From: Nostoc sp. 'Peltigera membranacea cyanobiont' 210A
Lineage (GTDB): Bacteria; Cyanobacteriota; Cyanobacteriia; Cyanobacteriales; Nostocaceae
NCBI RefSeq assembly: GCF_002246015.1
Contig: NZ_NOLJ01000010.1
Span: forward strand, 127,053-191,052
Length of the DNA: 64,000 nucleotides
Direction: 5' to 3'
Shown here: positions 26,093-36,394 of the stretch, piece after piece
Layout of the letters: each line of letters begins with the position of its first letter
How positions within the stretch are numbered: position 1 is the first letter of the stretch
Notes under the pieces: model-generated
Told to the model about the DNA's origin: nothing
Seen by the model: only the letters and a program-made list of their open reading frames with translations
Database searches by the model: none
Made by a program: the position numbers and the translations under genes

Positions 26093-26986
26093 CTAATCTT
26101 TTACTGTTAAATATTGATTATTACAATATTCTTTCGTAGCAGTGACTGAAACAACTTCTACTTCGATCGGTTTTTCTTTAGTTCCATCGATCAGAAACTC
26201 ACTAGCTCCTTCACGAGGTTTTTTTGGATTTCCCCAATCATAGGTGTAACCTAAACCTGTCCAAGGATAATGTTCTTGATTAGCAACTGCATAAGAAGTT
26301 GTGTATATCTCTTGCAAAATCGGATAACTAGCAGGAATCGGTATACCAAAAAGATTACAACTAGAATCATTAATTTCTGGATCGACACATGGTCTACTTA
26401 AATCTTCAGCTTTCACCCACATTTCGACAAAATGCGTCTTATTTGAATTTCTATTTAAAATTAAGCCTAAATACTGCTGTAACCTCAGAGAAAGCATAAT
26501 ATTACCGGGAATATTTATACCGATCCCCTTACAATTTTGACAAAATTCTTTAACTTGAGGAACAGCTGTTAACCAAGTCCGTGCTTCTATACTTTTTTTT
26601 GTACCTACTTTCCAATCCTCAGTTGGGTTTTTGACATATTTCCAACTCGCCATCAGATATTCAATTTTGCCATTATTTTCTCTCCACTTTGTTTGAGGAT
26701 TAGTTTTTGATAATAACCAAAGATTTTTTACTACTTTCTCTTCACTCGGTCTTTTTGCATCCTCAATCGCTGCATCTAACTGCTTTTTCAGAGCTTTATA
26801 ACTTTCTGGTTTATTTTTCTCCAGATACTCATTGACATTTGGATTAGTTTCTAATTGCGCTAATAAATCCTTTCTGAGGTTTGATGTACTCTGTATGGGA
26901 ATTTCTGTAGCTAGCAAACTGGAATATCCGACTGCCAAAAATGCACCTGTCAAGCCTAAAAATACTTCAGTCTTTAATTTTTTCAT
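26093..26986 (-). CDS. Exported protein of unknown function
   Basis: 297 aa from the chosen start. A signal peptide is likely: MKKLK then a hydrophobic core (VFLGLTGAFLAVGYSSLLA). I prefer the ATG at 26986 because AGGA lies 8 bases upstream and it places the Lys-rich signal start correctly; the frame is open 9 codons further. The mature part has no recognised domain. It contains paired cysteines (FCQNCKG; CVDPEINDSSCN) that could form disulfides in the periplasm. Upstream of and close to the SDR gene. Confidence 0.65.
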   Translation of the reverse strand: MKKLKTEVFLGLTGAFLAVGYSSLLATEIPIQSTSNLRKDLLAQLETNPNVNEYLEKNKPESYKALKKQLDAAIEDAKRPSEEKVVKNLWLLSKTNPQTKWRENNGKIEYLMASWKYVKNPTEDWKVGTKKSIEARTWLTAVPQVKEFCQNCKGIGINIPGNIMLSLRLQQYLGLILNRNSNKTHFVEMWVKAEDLSRPCVDPEINDSSCNLFGIPIPASYPILQEIYTTSYAVANQEHYPWTGLGYTYDWGNPKKPREGASEFLIDGTKEKPIEVEVVSVTATKEYCNNQYLTVKD

Positions 26987-27927
26987 TAAAATAATCCTGT
27001 GGATTTCCAACAATAGGGTGAATGTTCCAGCCTATGTAATATATGGGTTCAATTCAAAGATTAAATCTGATTTTATATTTATGTTTGGCTGAGATAATAT
27101 TGTGCTTAATATTTTTAATTAACTCTATCTGTAGAAAAATGAATAGAGCTATAGGACTCATATTTGATTTTTGAACAAAACTCAGTACACCTTTATTCCT
27201 TCTTCCCAGTCCCCAGTCCCTTACCTCTACGAGTGATTCAGAAATCAAACCGGATTGCTATAGTAGTCTGTCACAGGCATCACAACAGATTAATAGAACT
27301 CATAATCAGCAGGGGCTAATATTAGACAAAATTCGCCCACCCTACGGGATCTTGCTACATCCCCCAACCCCTTCTCCCAAAATTGTGAGAAGGGGAGCGA
27401 ATTTCAAAGTCCCTCTCCCAAGCTTGGGAGAGGGATTTAGGGTGAGGGCTTTTGATTCATGCAACAAGTCTATTGTTTACTCAGCACTTTCTTTTTCAGG
27501 CTGACATATCTGCGACAAGAAGCGATCGCAGTGAAACTAGAAGTGTTTACGTATAATTACTTATAAAATTCAGCCATTTTCAAATAAATCGACTATACTC
27601 TACGGATACAGCAATGCTCATTAGTGTGCCCTTGCAAAATCTTACAACGCAACACTAACAATAAATCCCCTGCGGAAAACATTGTTTTCTGGTTTATATG
27701 AGGGGTCTAACCCTCTATTTATCATCTGTATCCACCAGTGGGAAGGGGTTTTGGTCAAGCCATGCTTGTTGGTAATCAGCTTGAGCGTTTATTCACAGGA
27801 TGACGCTGGCTAAACAAGCGATTAAACTATGGATAATGTCGAGCAATTGTTGCTTTTAACACCACTTACATAAATTTAATCTCATTGTTAAATCTAAAAC
27901 CTCATCCTGTTATATAAAATATCAGTT
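26987..27927. other. Long intergenic region with repeats
   Basis: No gene seen. At about 27355-27450 is a dispersed repeat of the CCCCCAACCCCTTCTCCC / GGGAGAGGGATTTAGGGTG type, related to those at 30680-30775, 44235-44285 and 58340-58383. The cyclase promoter should lie in the last few hundred bases. Confidence 0.55.
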
Positions 27928-30513
27928 ATGTCAGCGTATCAAGGAAGTTGTGGGGAGACCACCGATTTGGTTATTGGTGTTCACAACCAAGAAAACCTCG
28001 AATTACCAGCAAAATCTGCTCCTGTGGGTGCTCTTGCCACAAGACAAGGAACTTTTTCTACGTTTCTTGCTCCCTTGACTCAGGATACTTTTAAACAGGT
28101 CGTTAAGGATGTCGAGCAAAAATTACAGATTGTTCATCAAACCCTATCAATGCTTGATTCTCAAGGGTTTGAAACCATTCTGCAAGAAATGTTGCATTCG
28201 ATTACCTTAAAAACCGGGGAATTACTGGGGGCAGACCGGACGACGATATTTTTATTGGATGAAGAAAAACAAGAACTTTGGTCAATTTTAGCTGAGGGTG
28301 AGGGCGGTCGCTCTTTAGAAATTCGCATCCCCGCTAATAAAGGCATTGGTGGTGAAGTTGCCACTTTTAAAGAAGTTATCAATATTCCCTTTGATTTTTA
28401 TAACGATCCGCGATCGCATTTTGCCCAAGAACAAGAAAAGAGAACTGGCTATCGCACCTACACTATGTTAGCTTTGCCACTCTTAAATGAACATGGGCAA
28501 TTAGTTGCGGTAGTACAATTACTGAATAAATTAAAATCTGGGAATAATCACGATACTCCACTAGGAGAGCGCATTGATACCAAAGGTTTTACCAGTACTG
28601 ACGAACAATTATTTCAAGAATTTGCCCCTTCGATTCGCTTAATTTTAGAGTCTTCGCGCTCTTTTTATGTAGCTACTCAAAAACAAAGAGCAGTGGCGGC
28701 GCTGATGAAGGCAATCAAGTCACTTTCTCAAAGCAGTCTCGACTTAGAAGACACCCTCAAACGGGTGATGGATGAAGCCAAAGAACTGATGAATGCCGAT
28801 CGCAGTACACTATGGTTAATAGACCGCGATCGCCATGAATTGTGGACGAAAATTACCCAGGATGATGGTTCAACTAAAGAGTTGCGAGTCCCCGTAGGTA
28901 AAGGCTTTGCTGGTCTAGTAGCGGTTTCTGGCAAGAAACTAAATATTGCCTTTGATTTGTACGATCATCCTGACTCGGAGACAGCTAAAGAACTCGACCA
29001 ACAAAATGGCTATCGCACCTGTAGTTTATTTTGTATGCCAGTGTTTAACGGCGATGAACAACTAATTGGTGTTACCCAACTCGTAAATAAAAAGAAATCT
29101 GGTGATTTTCCACCTTATAATCCAGCTGATTGGCCCAAAGCTCCCGACTGCTTCCAAGCTAGCTTTGACCGCAACGATGAAGAGTTCATGGAAGCTTTTA
29201 ATATTCAAGCCGGAGTAGCGCTGCAAAATGCCCAGTTGTTTGCCACAGTCAAGCAACAAGAACAAATGCAACGGGACATTCTGCGTAGTCTTTCCAATGG
29301 AGTGGTTTCCACTGATAAAACTGGATTAATTATCGCCGCCAATGAAAGCGCCAAGCGTTTGCTAGGACTGGAGCCAGAAGACCGATTAGAAGGTAAATTA
29401 GTTACTGATGCGATCGCCCTCAAAGAAGGTGACTTTAGCAAGTGGTATCAGGATGCTTTACATGCAGTTGACTTAAAAGGCCGCCAGCAATATTACCCCG
29501 ATCGCACACTCATAACTAATAGCATAAAACCGCACAGTATTAATTTATCAATTAACACAATTGCCGATGCTAGCGACCAAGAGCAAATCCGTGGGGCGCT
29601 GGTGGTGATGGAAGATATCAGTGATGAAAAGCGGCTCAAGAGTACGATGTACCGCTACATGACTCAGGAATTAGCCGAAGAATTGCTGAAATTGGATGAT
29701 GCGAAACTAGGAGGCGCTCGTAAAGAAGTTTCGATTTTATTTTCTGATATTCGCGGCTACACCACTTTAACCGAAACCTTGGAAGCAGAAGAAGTGGTGA
29801 GTATGCTCAATGAATATTTTGAATCAATGGTGGAGGCAGTCTTTAAACATAAAGGCACCCTTGATAAATACATCGGTGATGCGATCATGGCTGTATTTGG
29901 TTCTCCCTTACCATTAGAAGAACACGCTTGGATGGCAGTGCAAACAGCCTTAGAAATGCGCGTTCGCTTGCACGAATTTAATCTACGTCGCCACGCAGTT
30001 AATAAGGCCAAAATCAAGATCGGCATTGGCATCAATTCTGATACCGTGATTAGTGGGAATATTGGCTCTAGCAAGCGGATGGAATTTACCGCCATTGGCG
30101 ATGGCGTTAATCTAGGCTCCCGATTAGAAAGTGTCAGTAAACAGTATGGTTGCGACATTATTATTAGCCATAACACTTTTAAACCATGCCAAGATCATAT
30201 TTGGGCTAGGGAACTAGATTACATTCGTGTCAAGGGCAGAAATGAGCCAGTAGCCATATATGAATTACTGGGTTTGCGTTCCAATCCGATTGAAAGCGAA
30301 AAATTGCAAGTGATTGAACATTATCAGAAAGGGCGTGAGTATTACCTCAAGCGGGAGTTTTATCTTGCAAGAGCTGAGTTTGCTAATGTTTTGGCAGCAG
30401 ACAGCCAGGACAAAGCTGCTATGTTGCATCTGTTGCGTTGTCAGCATTGGTTACAATCACCCCCAACAGAATCAGATTGGGATGAAGGAGTCTGGACATT
30501 TCAGGAAAAATAA
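27928..30513 (+). CDS. cyaB: Class III adenylate cyclase, GAF-GAF-PAS-cyclase (CyaB type)
   Basis: 861 aa, matching the length and order of Anabaena CyaB1/CyaB2. GAF-A is at about 75-235, GAF-B about 265-435, and PAS about 445-560 (beginning RSLSNGVVSTDKTG). The catalytic domain runs from about 590, with metal-binding Asp in ILFSDIRGYTTL and KYIGDAIMAVFG. The Lys of DKYIGD and Thr of FTAIGDGVNLGSR are the adenine-specifying and transition-state residues of adenylate, not guanylate, cyclases. Known family members are stimulated by cAMP binding to a GAF domain. No ribosome-binding site is obvious before the ATG. Monocistronic, with a hairpin just after the stop. Confidence 0.92.
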   Translation: MSAYQGSCGETTDLVIGVHNQENLELPAKSAPVGALATRQGTFSTFLAPLTQDTFKQVVKDVEQKLQIVHQTLSMLDSQGFETILQEMLHSITLKTGELLGADRTTIFLLDEEKQELWSILAEGEGGRSLEIRIPANKGIGGEVATFKEVINIPFDFYNDPRSHFAQEQEKRTGYRTYTMLALPLLNEHGQLVAVVQLLNKLKSGNNHDTPLGERIDTKGFTSTDEQLFQEFAPSIRLILESSRSFYVATQKQRAVAALMKAIKSLSQSSLDLEDTLKRVMDEAKELMNADRSTLWLIDRDRHELWTKITQDDGSTKELRVPVGKGFAGLVAVSGKKLNIAFDLYDHPDSETAKELDQQNGYRTCSLFCMPVFNGDEQLIGVTQLVNKKKSGDFPPYNPADWPKAPDCFQASFDRNDEEFMEAFNIQAGVALQNAQLFATVKQQEQMQRDILRSLSNGVVSTDKTGLIIAANESAKRLLGLEPEDRLEGKLVTDAIALKEGDFSKWYQDALHAVDLKGRQQYYPDRTLITNSIKPHSINLSINTIADASDQEQIRGALVVMEDISDEKRLKSTMYRYMTQELAEELLKLDDAKLGGARKEVSILFSDIRGYTTLTETLEAEEVVSMLNEYFESMVEAVFKHKGTLDKYIGDAIMAVFGSPLPLEEHAWMAVQTALEMRVRLHEFNLRRHAVNKAKIKIGIGINSDTVISGNIGSSKRMEFTAIGDGVNLGSRLESVSKQYGCDIIISHNTFKPCQDHIWARELDYIRVKGRNEPVAIYELLGLRSNPIESEKLQVIEHYQKGREYYLKREFYLARAEFANVLAADSQDKAAMLHLLRCQHWLQSPPTESDWDEGVWTFQEK

Positions 30514-30536
30514 CCCTACCGACTTTTCGGTTAGGG
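30514..30536 (+). terminator. Hairpin after the adenylate cyclase gene
   Basis: CCCTACCGA and TCGGTTAGGG form a stem with one bulged base immediately after the stop codon. There is no clear T-run, so it could be a weak terminator or an mRNA-stabilising hairpin. Confidence 0.45.
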
Positions 30537-30586
30537 CTTGTAACTAATACCAAATTCGGGTGATTACTTATAATAAAACTTATCAA

Positions 30587-30842
30587 TGTAGGTTGGGTTG
30601 TAGCAAGATCCCCGTAAGGGTACGGCAGTGAAACCCAACATGAACCTGACTTTTCATGTTATGTGGAAAAGTCCACCAAAAACCTAACCCCCTAACCCCC
30701 TTCCCGATGCGGGAAGGGGGAAAATTCAAAGTCTCTCTCCTTTTAGGAGAGAGAAATAGAAGTGAGGTTTTCCAGATGCCGTGAAAAGTCAGAACATGAA
30801 CAAGGATCAAGCGTTGGGTTTCGTTCCTCAACCCAACCTACA
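30587..30842. repeat. Nested MITE: TGTAGGTTGGGT ends with another repeat inside
   Basis: The ends are the same perfect 12-bp inverted repeats as 18073-18155. The interior contains a second inverted pair, CTGACTTTTCA and TGAAAAGTCAG, that encloses the CCTAACCCCCTTCCC-type repeat, so at least one element sits within another. Confidence 0.75.
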
Positions 30843-31021
30843 GATGTTATAAGTATTTAACCGAAGCTGTGTTAATCTGCCTCTATAAGAGAATGACTAA
30901 TTAATTTTAACTCACTCAGACAATATTCTATAACTATAATGATAGTGAAGCAGATAATATTCAACCTTAAATATCTAAAATAATAGGCTGTTTAAATAGA
31001 TTAGCTTGCTATATTAGGAAA

Positions 31022-32128
31022 TTAAACAATATGTTGAAAAATGACTTTTAGTAAATCTCCTTGTTTAAAAGGCTTAGTTAAATAGCCTGATGCTCTCACC
31101 ATCTTAGCTTTAGCTCTATCCAGGAATCCTACTTTTTCTGACACCATAATAACAGGTGTATTTTTAAAATATGAGTGTTTACGCAGCAAAGAGCAGAGTT
31201 CATATCCATCGAGATTAGGCATTGATATATCCAACAAAATTATGTCGGGTTTTATACGGATAATCTGCATTAAAGCTTTTAAAGAATCAGTGACTCCGAT
31301 AACGGAAAAGGTTTGCTCATCTAAATAACTTTTAATAGCATTCGATACCATAGGACTGTCATCAATACACAAGATTGTGTAGATTTTTCTGTCAGCAGGT
31401 GGTTGGATGATTTGCTGACCTCTGTGTTCATTAGTATTAATCGAGTAGGCTGCTGGTTTAGAGCCGTGTATTTTAGGCAACTTTGGCGTAGTTTTGGCTT
31501 TAGATGGTAGCTCATTTATTTGGAAAAATTGTGAGGTATGCGATTGATAACTTGGCGATGTTTGACGATAAACCGCTTCTCTTTCAGAGACGCTAACGCG
31601 AACATTTTGGGGCGTTAAACATCGTTCAACTAATAAACGAACATTTAGATGACAAAACTTTGGCATATCATCCAGAAAACTCTCAGGAATAAATTCATAA
31701 CTTCCCTCCTCTAAATTCAAAAATGACTCTATAACTTCTAGCGCCAATTGCTCTATTAGCATTGCTGCTTGAGAAGAACTGATATATTTCTGATTGACTA
31801 ACCAACAAATAGCCAGATAATCTGGGTTCGGTATTGCCTGATTTTCAATACCAGTTTCAAATATCGCCCGCAACTGATCTTTGATTCCGTCAGGGAGAGT
31901 AGAAATTTGCTCGCTCAAGCGTTGCAAATTTCTGTAAAGCGGCTCAAACATTTTCTCTGAGTAGCTGGCATAAATTAATTTCCCCTCATCTACATATATT
32001 GACCAAGAGCCTGATGTGCTAAACACCTGTAAACACCCAGTAACCGACTTACCAGTGATTTTTTTCAACAAAGGTAGGGGCTGGAGCTTTTGGAAAAATC
32101 TGTATCTACTAATCGGAAGTGTCTTCAT
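31022..32128 (-). CDS. PATAN-domain response regulator (PATAN-REC)
   Basis: 368 aa. The N-terminal ~200 residues are a PATAN/DUF4388-type domain, recognisable by LLKKITGKSVTGCLQV and the SIYVDEGKLIYASYS stretch. The C-terminal ~125 residues form a receiver domain beginning KIYTILCIDDSPMV, with the phosphoacceptor Asp in DIILLDISMPNLDGYE and the conserved Lys in YLTKPFKQG. Such regulators act as CheY-like outputs in cyanobacterial phototaxis and pattern formation (PatA, PixG, TaxP1 types). No cheA/cheW genes adjoin it. A dispersed repeat encodes VRVSVSERE in the linker region before the receiver. Confidence 0.88.
   Translation of the reverse strand: MKTLPISRYRFFQKLQPLPLLKKITGKSVTGCLQVFSTSGSWSIYVDEGKLIYASYSEKMFEPLYRNLQRLSEQISTLPDGIKDQLRAIFETGIENQAIPNPDYLAICWLVNQKYISSSQAAMLIEQLALEVIESFLNLEEGSYEFIPESFLDDMPKFCHLNVRLLVERCLTPQNVRVSVSEREAVYRQTSPSYQSHTSQFFQINELPSKAKTTPKLPKIHGSKPAAYSINTNEHRGQQIIQPPADRKIYTILCIDDSPMVSNAIKSYLDEQTFSVIGVTDSLKALMQIIRIKPDIILLDISMPNLDGYELCSLLRKHSYFKNTPVIMVSEKVGFLDRAKAKMVRASGYLTKPFKQGDLLKVIFQHIV
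31576..31603. repeat. Dispersed repeat inside the PATAN-REC gene
   Basis: CTTCTCTTTCAGAGACGCTA followed by ACGCGAAC matches 55407-55434 (one base different). Here it is translated, in-frame, in the linker between the PATAN and receiver domains. Confidence 0.75.
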
Positions 32129-33530
32129 TGCGATCGCTCTGGAATAAAATTAATATTTGCAGGCAAAATTAGTGAATTACCTTTTCGGAATTCACTGTGA
32201 CTTTGTTGGAAGCACTGTTCAGATAAATATAGCGGTCATATTTGAGTTAGTACAGAGATTCCACACCCCCCAACTCTTAATTCACCAATCTCTGTTAAGC
32301 TATAATCCACAACTTACAACTAAACCAATTAATGCTACTGACCAATAGCAAAATTGCCCGACTAGTTGTCAGGATATAGTATTTCAAAAATTAGATTGGT
32401 TTTCTGTATCTTTAGCTAATCTAGCCAATCTAACAGTAACTCAAGTGCCACACAAAGACCATTGGCTCTCGCCCATCAGTCACAAAAGTATCATTGTTAT
32501 CCGTATTTTGCAGCCTAAAATTATAGATACTTGAATTCTCTTGCAAAAGTTTTTTGTCCCTAATCCTGAAGTCTGGAGCGACCAAAATCTACTTTAATGT
32601 AAATGTAAATGTTTCTCCATCAAGGTTTATAGGCATTAAGTCCGCGCTAAGGAAGTATGTTTTCATATCCGTAACGAAAGTCGTCGGGTACTTTTTCAAG
32701 AAGTTTATTCTTGAGGGTAACTTCACAAGAGAAAAAGTATTATTCAAAACTAAGCATTCAAAAATTCCAATATCTTACTTAAGTTTGTGATTGTAGAGCA
32801 ACTCTTAGTGTCGGAATTCGGCAAAATTATCACTTGCACAAGAGAATGGCAAAGCTCCGGCCAAGAATGAGTTTGCTGATAATTGCCGCCATGATGTTGT
32901 GTGGTGAGATGCACAGGCGACCAAATCAGCAGAAGGGAATCTCTTCATAAGTACTGAAAACGGGTTCTAATGTTGTGTGGGGCTAAATAGTCATCCTGCA
33001 CAAATTGGAGTGACAAATTCAAGAACTTACAGGAAAATTCTTGATTAGTAGTAGATACCTTGCAAAATAGCTGTTTTCAGCTAGATGGTAGATAACAAGT
33101 AACATACTCACTAAAACTTAGGTTACTATAATTTTCAAAAAAAGTTAGCAGAAATATATAAACTTCATGATTAATCAGTAAAGTAAACATGAAAACTAAT
33201 TAATATCATCTTCCAGAAAATTGTTATAAATATTTATTTTTTTAGATGTCCGGGAAACCTGAAAATGTACAGTAAAAGATAATTATATGTCTGCTGGAAT
33301 CACACTTATAAAAAACTGAATCATTTTATGGTAGCAATTGATCTGAAAAATCCCAAGTTTGAAAAGTCACCAATATAAATACCAAATTGTACGCGTAGGC
33401 ATAGCCTGTTGTAAATATCGTATTCATTAACCCATAAGATATATGTAGCGAAAAGACGCAAAGAATTTCTTTGCGTCTTTGGCGTGAGATTTATAAGTGG
33501 ACATTCTCACCGTTATACTTCTCCATTTAC
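32129..33530. other. Long non-coding stretch with one possible broken gene
   Basis: No intact gene. On the minus strand, 32636-32430 reads a short protein starting MPINLDGETFTFTLK, then a TAG, then about 50 open residues ending DGREPMVFVWHLSYC. This could be a small gene broken by one nonsense change; it is unrecognised and uncertain. A degenerate GCGTAGGCATAGCCTG repeat lies near 33394. Confidence 0.35.
33452..33480. terminator. Long perfect hairpin near the 3' end of the 163-aa gene
   Basis: AAAGACGCAAAGAA (33452-33465) and TTCTTTGCGTCTTT (33467-33480) are exact complements. Located about 50 bases beyond the stop of the minus-strand membrane-protein gene, this could terminate its transcript in that direction. 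Confidence 0.5.
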
Positions 33531-34022
33531 TTAAAATTGCTCCCGCCAGCACCAGCTTAAAAGTGTACCACCAGCTACCAGCTTCACTACTTCCAGTAGC
33601 CAATAACTACCGTGTAGTAAATTCATTGTCGATGGAATAGCAGCAGCAGCTTCAAATAGGTTGAGTTGAACTCCTATAGCGCACATCTGCGGAGTTAAGA
33701 AATAGGTATCAAGGACAGCTATAGTGAGCAGCAGCACAGATAAAACAATACTACCAATACTCCAGTGATATCGGGTTTTGCTCAAAGCTAGTGCCCCAGT
33801 CAGGACTACAGCAGCTGATAATAATTCCATCCGATTGAAGTTCCAAAAAATCGTATAGCCTGCTGTCGTAAAACCAGCTTGACTCATCATCCCAGAAAGA
33901 TAAAGGCTAGGCATAATTACCCAATCTAAAACTAGACTAGCACTGAGCCAAAAGCCCAAGGTCAATACGATCGCGGTTTGCCAAATTGGTCGTTTGAATT
34001 CTAGGTTAGAAATAGCAGTCAT
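33531..34022 (-). CDS. Four-helix membrane protein of unknown function
   Basis: 163 aa with four predicted membrane helices (about 15-40, 60-82, 90-112, 138-157). The first is followed by LVLDWVIMPSLYLSG, and FNRMELLSAA begins the second, a pattern reminiscent of DUF4149-like or related small integral membrane proteins; I am not certain of the family. Monocistronic. Nothing in its surroundings suggests a role. Confidence 0.65.
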   Translation of the reverse strand: MTAISNLEFKRPIWQTAIVLTLGFWLSASLVLDWVIMPSLYLSGMMSQAGFTTAGYTIFWNFNRMELLSAAVVLTGALALSKTRYHWSIGSIVLSVLLLTIAVLDTYFLTPQMCAIGVQLNLFEAAAAIPSTMNLLHGSYWLLEVVKLVAGGTLLSWCWREQF

Positions 34023-34365
34023 AAAATAATTGCGTGTGTTGTATTTCTTTAGTTTCTAACTTCACCAGCAGTTTGACAACTAATATCAACTAACCTTTAC
34101 AAAGCGATCGCTCTTATATTCTGAAGTCAATACCAAGATTTTTTAAACTAAGTTAAGAAATCTTAAGTTTTTATAAAAAGTAATTTAAATAGATTTTGTC
34201 TGCTTAGAAATATTCAATTTTTTTCTATCGAAATTAACTTGTCAAGCAATATCGGATGTTGAAGCAGACACTTCAGTTATTTTGTACCTCATCTACTTGA
34301 AAACTGCTGTATGAAAATTCTTATTTGATTAGCTTCCTGTTGGCTGATAGAGTAACCCAGAATAT

Positions 34366-34749
34366 TCATCCATGAATTATCTCTGGCCCGATGATAATCC
34401 TACCATCACCAACAATAGTATTTTGGAACAAGGCATTGTTAATGTAACCGAAATCACTAAGGTAAGACCCTTTGAGGTTGGCATTTTCAAATCTGGCGCC
34501 AACTATGTCAGCATCAGTCACATTAGCACCCTCCAAATTAGTACCAATTAAACTAGCCAGCCTCAATTTGGCATAACTGAGATTAGCCCCACTTAAATTA
34601 GCATCACTCAAATTAGCTGCCAATAGATTAGCTCGACTTAAGTTAGCCCCACTCAGATTAGCTCCACTCAAGTCAGCCTCTTGCAAATTCATCCCACTAA
34701 AGTCTCTTTCTCCAGCAGCATAGCGTTTGAGTAATTCTTTAGCATCCAT
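34366..34749 (-). CDS. Pentapeptide-repeat protein
   Basis: 127 aa. A short N-terminal helix (ELLKRYAAGERDF) is followed by about 15 tandem A(D/N)LSG-type pentapeptides (for example ANLSGANLSRANLLAANLSD), then a non-repeat C-terminus. These fold as a right-handed quadrilateral beta-helix. The family is greatly expanded in cyanobacteria and mostly of unknown function. The N-terminal LLKRYAAGERDFSG leader is common in the cyanobacterial group. Probably cytoplasmic, since no signal peptide is seen. Confidence 0.9.
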   Translation of the reverse strand: MDAKELLKRYAAGERDFSGMNLQEADLSGANLSGANLSRANLLAANLSDANLSGANLSYAKLRLASLIGTNLEGANVTDADIVGARFENANLKGSYLSDFGYINNALFQNTIVGDGRIIIGPEIIHG

Positions 34750-35983
34750 AACTAACCTAGATTATGCACATTTAAAATAGCAAGCTTCATCAAAACTTAA
34801 AAAATTAAGACACAAATAACTTAAATATTTTTTTGCTGTATGAAATAATCTAAACTTGTTGATTTTGTTTTATTAACCTTATCTTAATTCTAGACCCTTG
34901 TAAATTAAGTGTTTGACATTTACCTTCTTAACCAGACTATCGCTCAAGTTCAAAATAATACTCTTTGCTGCCCAAGCAATACTGAAATATGTTTAGTAAA
35001 TATAAATATCTGGGCTGATGGCTAAATGTATGCCTATCAGTCAAACGCCCCATTTGTCCTTACGAGTAATCTTTACACGTTAGAAATACTCAACTTTTTA
35101 TATTGTAAAGTCACTAAGCGATCGCACTCGCAAATTCCCTCTTTTGACAGCTATCTAGCACAAAAATAACGTTGTCAATTTTCAACGCAGATATGATATA
35201 AAAACAGCGTGTGTTCCATGATTTCTTAGACTACACCAGTTGCGATCGCATCTATTGGCAATATTTTGCTATCTATGTGAATTAGTGTACTGTTGAGTTC
35301 ATCCGGTAAATCGCGATCTTTTACCCGTGAACCATGCACGCAAAAGTGAAACATTAGACTTCTTGCAGAAGTGGGTAAAAGGATAAGGTATGGAATTTTC
35401 CCTTACCCTTTCCCCAACACCTTGTAAAAGTAACTTTTGCAAGATGTTTATTGTATGTACGTGCATCTAGAATCGACAAAGCGACGGATTTCGGGCAACG
35501 CAACGCATAATTAAATTCACCAGATATCTCTTAGATATAGCTACTGCATAAAATATCTTGTTGTATAAAGTATCTATCTTTAGACATATATTTTTGCAGA
35601 TACTTGGTTATTCAGTACACCTCGTATGGTGGATTGACTTAAATATATTTACAAATGTTATGATTTATATTATTGTAATGTTATGATTTGTGTTGGACTT
35701 TCAGTAACCTACTAGTAAAATATTTGCTGGTTTAGCCTGAAAAGCGTTAATTTAGGACTAACAAAGCAATTTAAGCAAACTTAGAAACCTCTAACATACA
35801 CAACTGTTCCTTAAAAAACTTAACTTTTTGTTACCAATAACTCAGATATTTAAATTATGAATTTTCAGGGGTTGCTGAAGTATGTATATTAAATACTGAG
35901 CAGTAAATTGACGAATAAAGGAGGTATCGTACTGATATTATGAACAGAATGCAGTTAGTCATCTTTGTTTTGAGCCATTTTAT
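34750..35983. other. Long AT-rich intergenic region upstream of the MAA cluster
   Basis: No gene seen. HIP1 sites occur near 35120 and 35243. At 35922 AAAGGAGG precedes, at 15 bases, a 16-codon frame beginning ATG at 35940, too short and badly spaced to call. Together with the repeat block that follows, this gives about 2 kb without a conventional gene upstream of mysA. Confidence 0.5.
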
Positions 35984-36025
35984 GGTTTGAGACTAATGCA
36001 AAAAACAGCGAGATGAGGATTAATC

Positions 36026-36196
36026 ATGCCTGTAATATCAAATGTCAGCCTGGAGATAGACAATGATAAAACAGTATCAGTAGTTTACTTAGGTATGAGT
36101 TTTGCAAGGTCTAACGATCGGAAAGTTGCTAGAGACAAATATAGTGGAGTTAATAAAAATTCAGATAAACTTCCTAAAAGTCCACTGTTATTCTGA
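36026..36196 (+). CDS. Possible small protein in repeat unit 1 (56 codons)
   Basis: ATG preceded by GATGAGG at about 7 bases; 56 codons beginning MPVISNVSLEIDNDK and ending LPKSPLLF. Unrecognised. The homologous DNA in the second repeat copy is read in a different frame, which argues that the similarity is conserved as nucleic acid and not as protein, so coding status is doubtful. Confidence 0.3.
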   Translation: MPVISNVSLEIDNDKTVSVVYLGMSFARSNDRKVARDKYSGVNKNSDKLPKSPLLF

Positions 36197-36241
36197 AGCA
36201 AAGAGAGTGTAGCGAGTTTAGTAATATAAGGTTTGAGATTA

Positions 36242-36394
36242 ATGCTCACAAACAGCGAACTAACGATTAATCAGGGTTCTAATCTGAAATTGAAGCTGGG
36301 AGATAAACGATACAATCAGTTATCTCGGTTAGAATTTTTGCGGAATCGTACAGTTGGAAAGCCACTATATTTAGATATAGTGAAATCAATCTGA
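36242..36394 (+). CDS. Possible small protein in repeat unit 2 (50 codons)
   Basis: ATG-started 50-codon frame beginning MLTNSELTINQGSN and ending YLDIVKSI, highly charged. It overlaps repeat copy 2, about 330 bases before mysA. Unrecognised; see the caution given for copy 1. Confidence 0.25.
   Translation: MLTNSELTINQGSNLKLKLGDKRYNQLSRLEFLRNRTVGKPLYLDIVKSI

Noticed and set aside
29757..30176. 139-codon frame antisense to the adenylate cyclase
   Set aside because: It overlaps the conserved catalytic domain and has no features of its own.
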